Origin: Kryptolebias marmoratus
Lineage: Eukaryota > Chordata > Actinopteri > Cyprinodontiformes > Rivulidae
DNA: 64,000 nt
NCBI RefSeq assembly: GCF_001649575.2
Contig: NC_051450.1
Coordinates: 16,203,500-16,267,499 of the forward strand
Reading direction: 5' to 3'
Below, one piece after another: positions 1-12,585 of the stretch. The notes beneath the pieces are model-generated. The model was not told the DNA's origin and ran no database searches. It saw only the letters and a list, made by a program, of their open reading frames with translations. How positions within the stretch are numbered: position 1 is the first letter of the stretch; each line of letters opens with the position of its first letter. The position numbers and the translations under genes are program-made.

Positions 1-362
1 TGGAACATCAACCCTGCCTTCTAGTAGCTTTCCAAACAGTTTTCCTTAAATCTTTAAAAATAAGTTTTGACATCTTTAAAATGCTCTACAAAAGGACATT
101 CAGTAGTATCCATAATGGGTTTGGCTTACTACTTATGGAAGCCTGGGAGTGTATGAAAGCTCAAATTAAATGTAACAATTTTAAAATCTAATCTCACTAA
201 ATAAAGCTCCAATTTGTCTGAAGGGGAGAGAGATGAAACTGAAGCCCAGCTTCTTTAATATTTAAAAAAAATCTTACTGGAGCTCTTTGTTTCACTCAGG
301 AACCAACTTTAACATCACACCAATTTCCAAAAGAAGAGGCATTAATCCTTTAAAAGGAAATG

Positions 363-970
363 TTTATTATAGAAAACATTCACACATGTATAAAAGACCA
401 GCTGATGGGACAGCTGGTTGTCATGGTGATGACACCCGAGGGCCGACAAGCCCCTCAGGATGCGGCAGGTTTCTAATAAGGCCTGAGGCTTATTCAGATG
501 GACACATCATAGCAGAACATCTGGATTAAAGTGATTTTTATCCTGGATGATGCAGGATCGGACAACTTTTTTTTTTTTTTTTCCCACCTGCAGTGATGTC
601 TCCATCTGAATACAACCCTGGATTCTAACAACTGCTCGGTGAGGTGAATACAGCACGAGTCGCTTGTTAACAGTTGCAGTACCGTTCTCCCGGCGGGAGC
701 GAAGACATGACCATATGAACACAGCAGTGCTTTTTGTGAGAGCAGTCTGTCGAGTGACGTGGCACGATCTGGATCAGTTCCTGCCTGGTCGGGAGGAGGC
801 TTGGTCCTGCTGGGTCTACAACAGCTCTGGATGCTTTTGGTCCTGGATTAAGCCCAATATGGAGCGATGTACAGTAGCATGTACCAGTTCACTTTGGCCA
901 AGGTTGTTCCTGATACAGAACACTCTGGGTGGACTCAGCGGAGCGGACAGCCTGCTGATTTCTGTCCTGG
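363..970 (-). other. lnx2: lnx2 3' UTR with polyadenylation signal
   Basis: The stop codon is at 971-973. The first plausible AATAAA on the minus strand downstream is at 363-368, which would give a 3' UTR of about 600 nt. The plus-strand open frames here are antisense shadows of the last exon. Positions 1-362 hold AT-rich sequence with no gene I can see. Confidence 0.5.
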
Positions 971-3900
971 TTATACCAGACTGCCTGGCCAGGAGACCAC
1001 AGTCAGGGCCACCCGGCTGCGCTGCTCTTTCAGCATGGGAACCAACGCCGAGTGGCTCATCCCGGCTGTCGAAAGGCCGTTAACCGCCACTATCATGTCT
1101 CCACATCTAGAACGACACAGGGTGATGGGTCAGCAGGGACTTTCAGGATTATAATAAGAACAAACTTCAGAAATACAAAAGTCTTTCAGCTCTATATTAA
1201 AGAAATCTGCACCTTAGCGGATCTAAATTAGAAAATTGTATCTTTAAATGCCCAAAATACTAAAAATGTGCTTTGGAAATAACAAAATACACCCTTACTG
1301 CTTCCATAAGTCTGCATAAATAATTTTAAACTATTAAAACACGAGACTGCAGACTGGAATCTTACATAATTTGTCTTTTTCACAGTCTATTATCACATTA
1401 GAGGTCTATGTGAAATAAGATTTGCCTAAAAACTATATTTTTACTGTTTTATTTATTTTTTGGCAAAGAAAAATCCCAAAATACCCCAAAATTTATTGTC
1501 GGATTTCTCAGGAAAGAATGCTATCCAAATGTCACTGAACAGGTTTATATAAAGAGAAAGACAAAGTAGAAAGTCCTGGCAGTAATTTTTACGTTTTAGG
1601 ACAGTTTGGGTGGGATGATGCTATTTACAATCTCAATTCTCTGATTTCACTGTAAAATATATATATATTTTTTTATATTTATATCATTTATGTGCTCGGA
1701 TGAGTTGCTTTAGATAAGAAAGTGATGATGCAGCAAAAAAGGCCAAGTCTAAATATAGAGTTTATGTGTCAAATCCATGCCCACTGAGCTTTAACAACTC
1801 CTAAACAACAGCAAGATCTTTTTTTAGTCCTATTAAACCAAAAATGATGTCTAAAAATACTGGCTTTCTTACCTTTAGTAGTGACATTCATCATGCAGTT
1901 GTGTTTATTTTGTCTGAATGCAATCCTCCATACATGAAATATTTATTTAAATTGTTCTCATTAAGCTGTAAGCTCATCTCTCAGCATTTCTTTACCTGCC
2001 GATAGTCATGACAAACAACTGGTCACTCACTTGAGTCGGCCGTCGTAGTAGGCAGGCGTGCCAAGGACAATGGTTTTGATAAAAAACGCCTGGTTGCCGT
2101 GACTTTCCTCATATCCCCCGACGATGCTGAACCCCCAGCTGCCTGGGTGGCTCCTCCGCAGCACGATCTCATGACTGCTGTGAAGGTAGCTGCAAGACGA
2201 GAGCGTCGAGGGGAAAGCTGACAGCTGCTGCGATCTCTCAGTTCAAACCTCTGCGTCAAAGCAAACCTCACCTGGGCAGGCCCAGCCACATGATCCACGA
2301 CGGGGACCAGTTGGCATCGAAGTCGCTGTCGTGGGTGTGAGGCAGCAGCTCGTCGTGGTCGTGCTCCTCCTCCATGCTGACCTCCAGCACCCGCAGCTGG
2401 ACTGAGGGCGAAGTGGCGCTGGCCTTCAACGTGCCCACGGCCTCGCTGTGGCTCAGGTAGGTCAGGTCCTGGCTGTTGATGCTCAGCAGGATGTCGCCTG
2501 ACGGAGGAGGCAGGAGGCTTCTGAGGTGATGTTCAACTCGTCCCGCTGTTAAGTGTTTCAAGAAAGAGCGCTCACCTCTTTTGATCCGCCCGTCCCTCGA
2601 CAAGCAGCCGTGGGGTTGGACGCTTGTGACGAAGATTGGCAGCTCGCCGCTCTTACTGCCCCGCCCTCCTGCCACAGTCATGCCCAGGGACTCGTGGGGC
2701 TCCTTCTTCACAGTGATGTGTTTCTCTTTACACGTCACACACTGAGACAGATCCTGGGAGAATTTCATGAAACACACAGTTTAAATAAGTTGAGAACGGT
2801 GCGCTAGTTTTAAGAAATCATCCTTTTTAAAAATCCACACAGGTGTCCCACAAGGCTCATGTCTCGTCCCACTTCTTTACAGTCTTAACATAAATGATTT
2901 GCTAGTTTTCAGATGTGTATTGATGATAATGATGCTGTAATATGAGCTGGTATGGTACTCCTATAGGTCAACATGTTATTTAGAGTCTGGTTTAAAATGC
3001 CATGAATGTTTGCTTGCTTTTCTTTAATGATTCCAACTTTAAGCAAACAAATAAAGGTCTAGCATTCATGACTCTCAGCTATGGCCACACAAGATTTTAG
3101 CTCAATATCTGTAAAAACTGACTGAGTTACAGCCATTTTCTTGTTTGCTAAGGTGGATTAGCTGTGGTGGCCATCTTGAATCAGGTTGTCTCCAATTATT
3201 ACTTTGTCCAAGCTTCATTAAAATCATTAAGTATTCATTAGACTTTATCTCAAGCCACATTCTTCACATGTAAAGACACACACACACTCCCTCACTCTGT
3301 GTGTGCTGGTGCGGGACAGGTGGACGGGTACCGGACTCGGAGTGGAGCTGTGATTAGGCAGGAAGTGTTCAGGGCAGTAAAGGTCTCTGGTCGAGCTGGA
3401 TTTTGGCGGTGGGGGTGGAGTTGGTTTTGTGGGCCGACCAATCAGCAGGTGGACTCGCTCTCCGCTGGCCTGTGGAGGGACAGCCATCAGCGTCCGTGCT
3501 TTAAAGAGAGATGTGACAGTGGGTCCAGAACAGTCCAGCTGTACCTGTATGATCTGAGCAGCCTGCTCGGGGGTGCCGTGTCGAAGGTCCTGCTCGTTGA
3601 CTGCCAGCACACGGTCGTTGCTCCTCAGTCTGCCGTCCTTCGCTGCCAGGCCTCCGTCCAGCAGATCCAACACAAACACTCCGGACTCGTCCGTCCGCCG
3701 CACCAGCTTGATGCCGAGCTGCTCCACAGAGTCCCGCTTGTGGAGCGTGATTCTCAGCGTGGCGGGGCTGGACGGGGTGCCCTCGGGCGTGGAGCAGGGC
3801 GCGTGGGGTACAGCCGGGGTGGAGGAGGAGGAGGAGGAGGAGGGAGGCGCCCGAGAGGCACAGCGGCGCTCCCGGAGCACGGTCAGCTGCAGGGTGGTGC

Positions 3901-6900
3901 AGGGCCGGGCCAGGGTGGAGCGGGCAAAACTGTGTGGCACATTACTGATGTCCACGTTGTTCACCTGGTGAAGAAAAGCATCGGAGGAAAGTTAAATCTG
4001 AAAAAAGCAACAGTTTTAGCTTTTCTCTCAGCTGGTTGTGTCTATTTCTTTGTTTGGTACAGATGAATAAGTTTGTTACAGCTTTTATGCTAAAAGAAAC
4101 ACATTTGGTTCCTGTTAATAAGCTGAAAATAGTAGTAAAGATGAACACAAGTACTCAAGGTGATGCTTTTCAACCCTAAAAATAAGATAAACACAGCTGA
4201 ATCAGATGATCTTTCTCTTATGAGGAGAGAAAATTGATCTTATGGTAAAGCTTCGCAGTAATATGAGCAGCCTACAGAACAGCTAATGTTTTTATCTTTT
4301 TATGATAATGAGTTTCAGTTTGTGGTAAGTCATGAGCAGGAACTGATCTCCCACCTGCAGGATCTGATCTCCAGCCAGCAGCCTCCCGTCCCGTGCAATG
4401 ACCCCGTCTCTGTACACTTCCTGAATCACTACGTTGATGAGCGGCGTCTCGTTTCCACCGACAACGCTGATTCCCAGCTCAACGTACGGGTTCGAGCGAT
4501 GGACCTCGATGGTGGTTATTTCTCCTTCAGGAAGGGAGGGCAGCTTCACACAGCCTGACGGACAAACCGATCACATTAAAGGATATGAGGCGCCACACTG
4601 TACAGCAACATATTCAAAATCAAGAACTGGGAGGGTGTTGTACCTTCCTCAGCAGACAGAGGTGGAGATTCAGGACAGTCCCAGCCAGAGGAGGTGGAGC
4701 TGACAGAGCGGAGAAGGTGGATGCAAGGGTTGCTGAGGGGCCGCTTCACCCTGGGGACCACACACTCCAACCCCACCACACCTAGAGGCAGAAAAGGCGT
4801 AAACAGACAGACTTAACTAACTTCACCAACAACACTCAAAGCCAACCCAGAGGATCAACTCACTGTCTTCTTCGGTGCTTTCTTCGAAGGCGGGGTTGTC
4901 GAGGCCGGCGTCGTCCGTCCACACAGATCCGTTGGTGGTATTAGGTCCAGGGTTCGGCGAGGGCGTTCGGTCCCTCAGCTCTGTCTGTGGGGAATGAGGG
5001 GACGTGGGGGGGCTGGTCACCATGGCTCGCTCGTCGCCGCTCTCGCTCCGTGGGCCGTCCACGCTCGTCTGCTGACTACGAGTCCCAGGACACCTTTCAC
5101 CAAGCAACAGGTGTCAGTTTGTTAGTCCATCTGACGCACAAAGAAAGCCAGGTTTAACGTCACTGGAGCTGGTTTATTTCATTCTAACAGGAAAATCTTT
5201 TGGAGGGGAAGAGAAGTTTGAGAGCAGAGTGAATAAATCCCATTCAGTTCAGTAACTTTTACCTCTTATTTGCTTTAAATAGACAGAAAACCTCTATGAG
5301 AAGAAAAACAATGAATAAGCTCCTCACATTCATGAAGATTTTTTAAAAATCAAACAGATACAAGGAGACTCAAAGGATTAACATGATCACATCCTTCAAC
5401 TGGAACCAGGATATTTACTATAAGTTACATCCTGCAGGTGATAATAAGTGAAGCTTTTGTTAAACGTATCTTCTTTTATACCACTGAATCATTTTGATTT
5501 ATTATTGTGCTGTAAAATGCTGGCATACAAGAGATTTGGTACATTTACAGTGAATCAGTTATGAAACAAATAAGTCTCTAAAGAATGATTTCAGAGCATT
5601 TTAAGTTTTCTGTATCGTGTTATGATCTCAGTTCATCCATTTAATACAGCATGCCATAAATCCGCTTTTCTCTAGACACAGTTTTCAGTGTGCTTTTTGT
5701 AAATAAATGAAAATATTCAGCTGGAGGAGGCAATCAGAGCCTTTTTTTAAAGGACACCTCAGCCCTGGTTAAAGTCATGGGAAATACGGGTGCAGAGAGT
5801 GCTGCAGGAGTATTGATAAAGAATTAATAAAAACAACAAAACAAATAAAAACAAAATATTTTTGGTGCTTAAATTCAAACCTTACTTGATATTAGTGAGT
5901 TTTGTAAATCTAGTATATAAACCAGCATTGTTATTGTATATTTATGTGCAAAATTTTCCAATTTCTTCAAACACGGTGCTTTATTTTGCTTTATTTTGTC
6001 CTCCATGTTGGCTGGAAGTGCTGTTATTTTCCTTAGCACTGTAATTCACAACACCACACAGCTGAAGCACGTTCGTTATAGCCCAGGTAAATCCATTAAT
6101 CAGTGTTCCTGCATCTCCCATCCAGGTGGGACTTTTGTACACATTTAATGTACGTTTGCAGTGCAGATACACTCCCCATCTATAGGATATCCCACAGCTG
6201 ATGTTGCACATGCTGTCTGAGAGTAAATAAAGCTCGAGAGAGAGTTGTCAGCGGGTCAGGGAAACTGTTTTATGCCAAAGCACAGATGGAGGATGAAAGC
6301 GAGACATTTGTCACAGCACTAATTGGCACAACCGCTTTTACTGTATTCAAATTTAAATCCATTTTAAAGCACCGACTTCTGCTCATCTACTAATCAGATT
6401 ATTCAGGTGACCACCAGGCTTATGGACCCTTTTATCTGAGCTCCAGAGTTCCTTTGAAAAGATGGAAGAACTTCATAAAGAACAGTCATGAGTGTAGCCC
6501 CTCACCAGTCAGGTCTTTATGGTACAGTATCGAGACATTCCTTTCTGAAAGGCACCTGACAGCTCATTGGGAATTTGCCTGAAAGCACCTGAATGAGTCT
6601 TTAGATCACGAGAAACTAATCTGATGAAACGCTAACTCCCAGCACCGTGTGTGGAGGAAACCAGTCACAGCAGCTCTACTGTCGAACACGGTGATGGTCG
6701 AATCATTGTCTGGGAATGCTCTGCAGCAATGTGGACTGGGAGAGTAGTTAGGAGACAGTGAATAAAATCATAAAAGAAAATCTTTCTCAGAATGTCACAA
6801 TTCCAGGTTAGGGTAAGGAGAAAGTTGATGTTTTAATAAGACAACGAGCTTCTCTAAAAGGCCTGAAATGACCCAGCTAACGCAGACAAATCCACCCCCC

Positions 6901-9470
6901 TTCCCCCAATTCAATCATTTCTGCAAACAGTTTCTGTCTAAAATAAAGCCGGAAACTTCAAAATAAAGGTGTGCCAGAAGCGTCAAATCATGCTAAGTGA
7001 GTGAACTGGATGCTTCTGTAAACAGGATGTGTCACTTTCTTTTACTCTAAATAAAATATTGCAAAAAAATCAGATTTTCTTTGCAAGTATAACGTGTTGT
7101 ACACTTTGGCCTTGACCACACCATGTCCTCTTTTAATCTACTGATCGGGATCCAATTCCTAATCTGCAACTCAAACAACGTGGACAGAGAATGTCACACA
7201 GCAGATTCCTGTTAGACCTCAGAGTCGGGACCAGGAATAATCTTTATTAAAGACAGCAAAGTTAGTCCTTACAGGCCTCTGATTTGCATTACATCCCCTC
7301 TATTTCTCAAATGAACAACACGAAGAAGCCATAAAGACATATGGCTTCTAACTTTTAAATTGAACTAATTTCATTTACCTGGCGGTGTTGCTCTCCTGCA
7401 GAAACACCTGACTCACACAAAGCTTTCACCATATTAGTATAGATAGCCTGTTAAGCTCGTTAAAGAAAATATCCCCATCTTAAGTGTGGCGTTAGGCTGT
7501 CAGAGGATAATCAGTCTATAATCCGGCGTCAAAACACCCGTTGATACAGCAACAGGCACCGTCCACCGATAAAGAAGTCCGCTTTTTGAACTGTGACACT
7601 GATTGTAATGCAAAGCAAAGCAGACACATCTTTACATGTGGTTTAAATTTATCAAGCACTGCCAAACTCAGACTGATATGCGCTCATTACTGCAGGAACA
7701 GTAAAATAGGTGTTTAGGTTAATTTGCACGAATCATCTAACGAGCAGGGGAACAAAGGAAGCAAGAAACACAGAACGCAAACAGAAATCAGTGAGAAAGA
7801 AGTCCTTCTTTCGTCACGTCCCGCCGGTGATCCACTCACCACAGGCCAGGGTTGCCCTTGGCAGTCTCACAGAAGAAGTAGTTGAAAAGATCTCTGGTGT
7901 TGAAGTTGCCCAGCATGGTTGTGAAATGTGAACATGAACCTGTGACTGTGGTAGGGAACCACTAATCCTCCGTCACATGACCTGCAGCTTCATAATCCCC
8001 ACTGGGTCTCATAGCACCTGGTCCAAACGGGCCAATGGAGATGGGAATGGCGAGTGCTGGCTGAATGATTTGAAGTATATTTATCGCGCGGTGCCGAAGG
8101 TGAAAGCAGGGCGATTAGGGTTTTGCCCGTGTCTATGTGTTTGTTTGGCTGTCTGTTAGCAAAATAAGTGCTAAGCAACCTCAGCAAACCCAATAATCAA
8201 TAATACTTAGCCAGATTTACAGATATTAAACTCAAATTTGGTGTGTTAGTAGCTGAGAGTGATCCCCAACACATACCCTGAGCACACACTGATTGGGCAA
8301 AATCTGTTTTTAAAACTTTATCATTAAGTACTGAATGGATTTTAATTAAACTTTCAGAAAACAGTCATAGAATGGATATCTAAAACTGATTTTATTTTAG
8401 AATCATCTCAGTTCAAGATGGCTGCCACAGCCAAATGTATTACAATACACACAAATTACTAAAACTTAGCCAGTTTCACGTATATTAAGCTAAAATTTAG
8501 GGTGGAAGTAGTTGAGAGTTATCATCAACACATACTTAGAGAACTACACATTATACAACATTTTTGACTCTGTCTGTCTGTTAACAAAATAATCTCATGA
8601 ACCACTGGACTGATTTCAATAAAACTTTCAGGAAGTAATCAGTGGATGTACATCTACAACTGACTGACATTTGCAGTCAACCCAAATCAAGATGGCTGCC
8701 ACAGCTAATCTACCTTTGCCAACACAGAAATGGCTGTAACTTTCTCTACACTGCAGACGAGGCACGGTTTATGTGATAGTCATCATCAACACATCCAAGC
8801 ATTCACACGTCTTGTGAGTTGTGAGTTGTGGCTGTGGCGGCCATCTTGATTTAAAATTTTGTCATGAAAGCTGGCTGGTGACTTGCATTCTTTCAAGGAA
8901 TGCTAGACCTTTAGTTTCTGATTTATTTATAGTTTGTATCTGATGTTTTTATTTATTCTCTTACTGGCTGTAAATCAAGCTTTATTACCTCCTATCTGTC
9001 ATAAATTCAGACGTTTTGACCTTTATGCACACAGATTTCATGCATTCATACAATCAGCTTTCTTACCTGTGCTTGAGGTGTGCCTCCAGGTCACATCGTG
9101 GCATATTGAGGGTGCAGACAGGATTTAGAGGGCAGGACACAGACAGTTTGTCCAGCAGCTTGTGGACCAGGATGCTGGACCTGCGGCACACCTGCAGCTG
9201 CAGCCGTGCCCGGTCCAGGGGGCAGAAGTCCCTCTCCTGGAGGAAGCTGCGCAGGCAGCGGGCGCAGAAGGTGTGTCCGCACGGCGTGTCCAGCGGCTGC
9301 ACCAGTGGCTGCAGGCAGATGTGGCACACCAGGTCGTCGTCCACCTCCAGGCGGTAGTTATAGAGGTGGTTCTCCCAGCTGCGGTGGATCTGGCCGCACT
9401 CTGGACACAAAGCCTCCAGCGCCGGCTCCACCGGCCCGGCGACATCCACCTCGCAGCCTGGGCTGCCCAT
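971..9470 (-). CDS. lnx2: Lnx2, RING finger and four-PDZ E3 ubiquitin ligase (ligand of Numb protein X 2)
   Basis: LNX-family E3 ligases bind Numb-like proteins through an NPxY/F motif and other partners through PDZ domains. Ten coding exons (high to low): 9067-9470, 4864-5093, 4644-4781, 4355-4554, 3545-3964, 3296-3469, 2576-2753, 2272-2497, 2031-2189, 971-1106. They sum to 2265 nt, 754 aa, against about 690 in human LNX2. The RING finger is C49, C52, C64, H66, C69, C72, C83 with Asp at the eighth ligand (CPLD), as in other LNX proteins. The NPAF motif is at about 201-204. PDZ1 is at about 265-350, PDZ2 393-477, PDZ3 527-615 and PDZ4 664-750, ending in WPGSLV. The start is the ATG at 9470, giving MGSPGCEV; the open frame further upstream uses only GTG. 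Exon 4644-4781, rich in Ser, has no obvious match in human LNX2. Paralogue status (lnx2a or lnx2b) cannot be told from this window. Confidence 0.96.
2835..2960 (+). mobile_element. LINE reverse-transcriptase remnant in an lnx2 intron
   Basis: Translation on the plus strand gives [14 protein letters not shown] followed by an INDLL-like motif, the conserved block of non-LTR reverse transcriptases (consensus PQGSxLGPLLF...INDL). A few codons later, in a shifted frame, a DDNDAVI-like string recalls the YADDT catalytic block. Only about 125 bp survive, antisense to lnx2, inside the intron 2754-3295. Confidence 0.65.
3040..3210 (-). repeat. dispersed repeat family, copy 1 (inverted)
   Basis: Reading the minus strand, this segment contains CAAGATGGCCACCACAGC, a block like AAATGGCTGTAACTCAGTCA, and an end near GAATGCTAGACC. 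The same blocks in the same order occur at 8130-8930, 10145-10480 and 31935-32520. It sits in the lnx2 intron 2754-3295. Confidence 0.6.
6480..6860 (+). mobile_element. decayed Tc1-like transposase fragment
   Basis: The plus strand resembles the middle of fish Tc1 transposase. It gives VWRKP, then after a frame change [17 protein letters not shown], matching the family pattern (VWRKPG...TVKHGGGSIMVWGC). Stops and shifts break it. No terminal inverted repeats could be assigned. Confidence 0.65.
8130..8930 (+). repeat. dispersed repeat family, copy 2 (two partial units)
   Basis: There are two diverged partial units in tandem. Each starts near a TCTGTTAGCAAAATA-like block, continues through an ACTTTCAG-like block, and reaches CAAGATGGCTGCCACAGC (near 8415 and 8688). 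The second ends in TTCAAGGAATGCTAGACC near 8894-8911. No protein-coding motif was seen. Confidence 0.65.
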
Positions 9471-9520
9471 CGTGTCTCCGTCAACACAGCACGGCTTTGG
9501 CACAAATGACTCCAGTGAGG
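9471..9520 (-). other. lnx2: lnx2 5' UTR part of the first coding exon
   Basis: A splice acceptor (CCCCCGCAG) on the minus strand at 9521-9529 would open the exon at 9520, leaving about 50 nt of 5' UTR before the ATG at 9470. This is inferred from the splice signal only. Confidence 0.5.
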
Positions 9521-10144
9521 CTGCGGGGGCTGGGAAGGGGCACTCCTATCCCATAAGGGTCAAGCAGGTTGCAGAGAGGACAAATGCCCTCCAGGGGCTG
9601 ATGGCGCATTACCCTGCAGGTCAGAGGTCACAGCAGGAGAGTTCAACAGCTGTTTCTGCAAAACAAGTGTCTGATTACATGAATTTATTCATGTGGCAAA
9701 TGCTTTGTGTGCACGTGTCTCCAAAGTGTGTGTGTGTGTGAATCTGCTGAGATTATGTATTGCTGCTCCTGTCCGCTAATCTGACAGTATAATCTCTCTT
9801 TTGCTCTCGCCTGCTCCAATCTTCCAATTCTGCAGAGAGGGAATTATCTGGGATTGAAGCAGAGAGAGGACACAGATCAGAGAAAGTGGGATTGGGAGAG
9901 CGGCGGAGGAGGCAGAGAGTAGCGGTGGCAGAGCGATGAAGATTTGAAGGTGGGTGAAAGAGGTCAGCTGGATTTGTAAACAGCTACAAAACAAGAAATT
10001 GTAGCAGTAAGGGAGGAGTGGAGGCAGCCATGGATGTAATGAAACTCATAAAAAAAGGGATAAAAAAGGAAAGCAGGAAAAGAAAAAAAGGCAGAGTTTC
10101 TTTGTATTTATCGCCCCACCACCAAAAGACGGCGGAAATGTTTT

Positions 10145-10480
10145 GGCCTGTGTTTCTGTGAGTGTGTTTGATACCAAAATATCTCACGAAGTGGATGAAT
10201 TTTAATGAAATATTCAAGAAATAGTGACTGAATATATGTCTACAAATGATTAACTTTTTGAGTCAATCCAAGCCCAGATAGCCACCGCAGATAATCAACA
10301 TTAGCAAACAGAAAAACGACTATAACTCAGTCAGTTTAACAGCTGTGGAGCTACATTTTGGTGTGGGAGTAATTGTGGATAATGTCAAGGTTTGACCAAA
10401 GTGGCTCATTTTTCAGCGTAAGATGATCTTAGTCTAAAACTCGGACTGTGATATGCATTCAAGGAATGCTAGGCCTCCAG
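10145..10480 (+). repeat. dispersed repeat family, copy 3
   Basis: It shares the block order of the copies at 8130-8930 and 31935-32520: AAAATATCTCACGAA, a CTACAAATGATTAACTTT block, ACTATAACTCAGTCAGTTT, and the end CATTCAAGGAATGCTAGGCC. It lies in the lnx2 first intron, upstream of the start codon. Confidence 0.65.
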
Positions 10481-11791
10481 TCATGGCTCAGGTTTTGCAG
10501 TCAGGCTCCTCCACAACAGGGAGAGATCATGGCTTAAGGAAAGTCATAGAATAAAGCAAGCAGAGGACGTCCCTGGAGCTAACTCAGCCCCTGAGGGCCA
10601 GCAGAGGGCGTGCCTCCTCCCTCAGCAGGCCAGCCAAGCCACAGTGACTACCTGCCTCTGTTCCAGCAAAAAGGGTCTGCTCCTGTCTCCATGACGACCT
10701 GGATCCTGTTCTGTTCGGCGGGGCTTGACATTCAGAGTGTAGCCAGCGAAGGATGCAGAGGAGGCACAACAACAGATGCACTTCTCCCAGCAGGATGCTC
10801 TGCTCCTCCACGGCACAGCCTGCAAAGCCTGTCACACTGCGAGGACGACGATGATGGCTCATTTTTATCCCTGCATTTGATCCATTGTTTTTAAATTTGA
10901 TTTCTCCGACAACCTGTCCCTCATGTCTCCTTGGCTACCAGACCGGTAGTTCCTGATTTCTGCCTCCTTCAAAGTACGTGCTCCTGTCTGTGTGTGACTG
11001 GCTGCTTCTGTCTCTATCCCGCAGCTGGACATGAATTAATCATGAGGACACAAGGCTTCTCTGTTTCTATAACAAAGCTGTGACATCACCACATCACACA
11101 CACAGACTTGTAGACATGCCAAAGCAAACATGCACACATAAAGGACAAGAGCTTTCATAGGTAGGCCCAGAGAATAATCTGTATCAATAAGTAAACTCAC
11201 TATGAAAAGCACTTAAATCTGTTTTTAGATGACTCTGTTGGACCATATTCCACTACAGAAGTAATATGCATGTTTGTGAAATGTCCCTTTTTTTTAATAG
11301 CCTGACTCCATGCAGCGCCATGCTGTTATTGTCATGCTTTCTTGGCTCTGCCATTGCACATTTTTCACAGATCTCTGATCTTACAGCAGGATCTGCTTCA
11401 TTGTGGAATTACATTTTTCACCAAAATAAATAAATAAATAAAATAAAAACATGAGATGATGTTTTAGGCCACAGATTTAAAAACTCAGGTCCTCTCAGCT
11501 TAGCCTAGATTTTCATAAAACCCCATCTCTTCATCTCTTTTCTGGAAAAAAAAGAAAAAGGTTGCAAAAGGAGGCTTTTGCTGTCTGCTTTAAAAAAAAA
11601 AAAAAAAAATCACACAACAGCCAGACGTGTAGCGATGACAACAAAAACAGATGCTGGTTAAAATGACATCTTTTTTTTCTCCTCATTGTCATTGTCCTAA
11701 TTTACCCTGGCAGCGCACAAACTGCAGTGTCATATTCCGATTGTTTAGACAATATCATTGTTTAAACCAATGCACACCCTCCTCCTTTATC
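10481..11791. other. lnx2 5' intron, no gene seen
   Basis: Mixed-composition intronic sequence between the noncoding first exon and the first coding exon. It contains an (AAAT)n run near 11425-11450 and an A-run near 11591-11609. The open frames at 10584-10894 show no recognisable motif on either strand. Confidence 0.5.
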
Positions 11792-11843
11792 NNNNNNNNN
11801 NNNNNNNNNNNNNNNNNNNNNNNNNNNNNNNNNNNNNNNNNNN
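11792..11843. other. assembly gap (52 N)
   Basis: A run of 52 undetermined bases. Its true length is unknown. Open frames that read across it are artefacts. Confidence 0.99.
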
Positions 11844-11991
11844 GCTGTCTGACTTCATCCCTTCCTCCAGAAGCGGATAAAAAAAAGAAGCGAGGACAGA
11901 AGGACAAGAAGAGGCGACAGTATCAATGCAAAGCCAGCCTCACGCTGTCACCGTTCATGCAGGCAGTGAGCGTCTGCAGATGTGATGTTAC

Positions 11992-12165
11992 CTTCTCCGG
12001 CCGCTGCTCCGCGCAGGTCCGCTCGGGGAGCCCCCTGAAGCGGGGAGCAGTCCTCAGCTGCGGGACTTCAATCACGCATTCGCACCGCAACCCGACGGAG
12101 CGGCTCCGCAAACGCGCACGAAAACGCCCCCCTCCTCCTCCTCCTCCGTGCCTTTGGCGGCGCTG
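11992..12165 (-). other. lnx2: probable noncoding first exon of lnx2
   Basis: A GC-rich, CpG-rich stretch read on the minus strand ends in a good splice donor (GGAGAAG|GTAACATC, exon end 11992). It contains no long open frame that continues into lnx2, so it fits a 5' UTR exon spliced to the acceptor at 9520. The 5' limit near 12165 is a guess. It lies head to head with polr1d and about 150 bp from the N gap. Confidence 0.55.
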
Positions 12166-12585
12166 ATCCCGCCCCTCTGCTGTCAGTCAAAACAAGATGG
12201 GCGGAGTCTATGAAATCCAGAGCTAGCTTAGGGGTGGCCTCTAAACTGCCTGCTCGGAAAGATTAAAAAAATTGCCCAGCAGCGAGGCAAATTAAGGTAC
12301 CATGTTTAAACATTTTAATTAAACATTTGTCATCTCAATTTTATTTTATAAATAATAAAATGATGTTTGTGAGACACATCGAAAAAAAAAAAAAACAAAC
12401 TTTTTAAACGTTTTTTTTAACTGTTAAAACCGATCAGGCAATGTTTAGGAGACCACGAAACAAGGGGTCCTCAGTTGAAGGACCTCTCAATGAAGTAAAC
12501 AAACGATGTTGCGTTAATTAGCATAAATGTATCGAGTTTATCTGGAATATTTTTGCATGTAGCAGTTAGTTAAGGTTAAGTCGTG
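12166..12585. promoter_or_regulatory. probable shared promoter between lnx2 and polr1d
   Basis: The interval between the presumed lnx2 first exon (-) and the polr1d start codon (+) is about 420 bp. It contains a GC box CCCGCCCC at 12168-12175 and AAGATGGGCGG at 12194-12204, which joins a YY1-like core to a second GC box. No TATA box is placed to serve either gene. This is inferred from layout and motifs. Confidence 0.55.

Larger units (their letters stand above)
5094..9066 (-). other. lnx2: lnx2 first coding intron (3.97 kb)
   Basis: No further exon is needed: codon phase runs directly from the RING exon (AG) to the next exon (G TGT CCT). It holds a decayed Tc1-like fragment near 6480-6860 and most of a dispersed repeat at 8130-8930. 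The rest (5100-6480 and 6900-8120) is AT-rich, with no feature I can support. Confidence 0.7.

Noticed and set aside
3299..4066. Long plus-strand open frame (255 codons)
   Set aside because: It is antisense to lnx2 PDZ exons, is low in complexity (Gly runs from a Ser-coding tract), and matches no family.
11651..12166. Open frame of 171 codons
   Set aside because: It reads through 52 N and ends in the GC-rich lnx2 first exon on the opposite strand; it is an assembly artefact.
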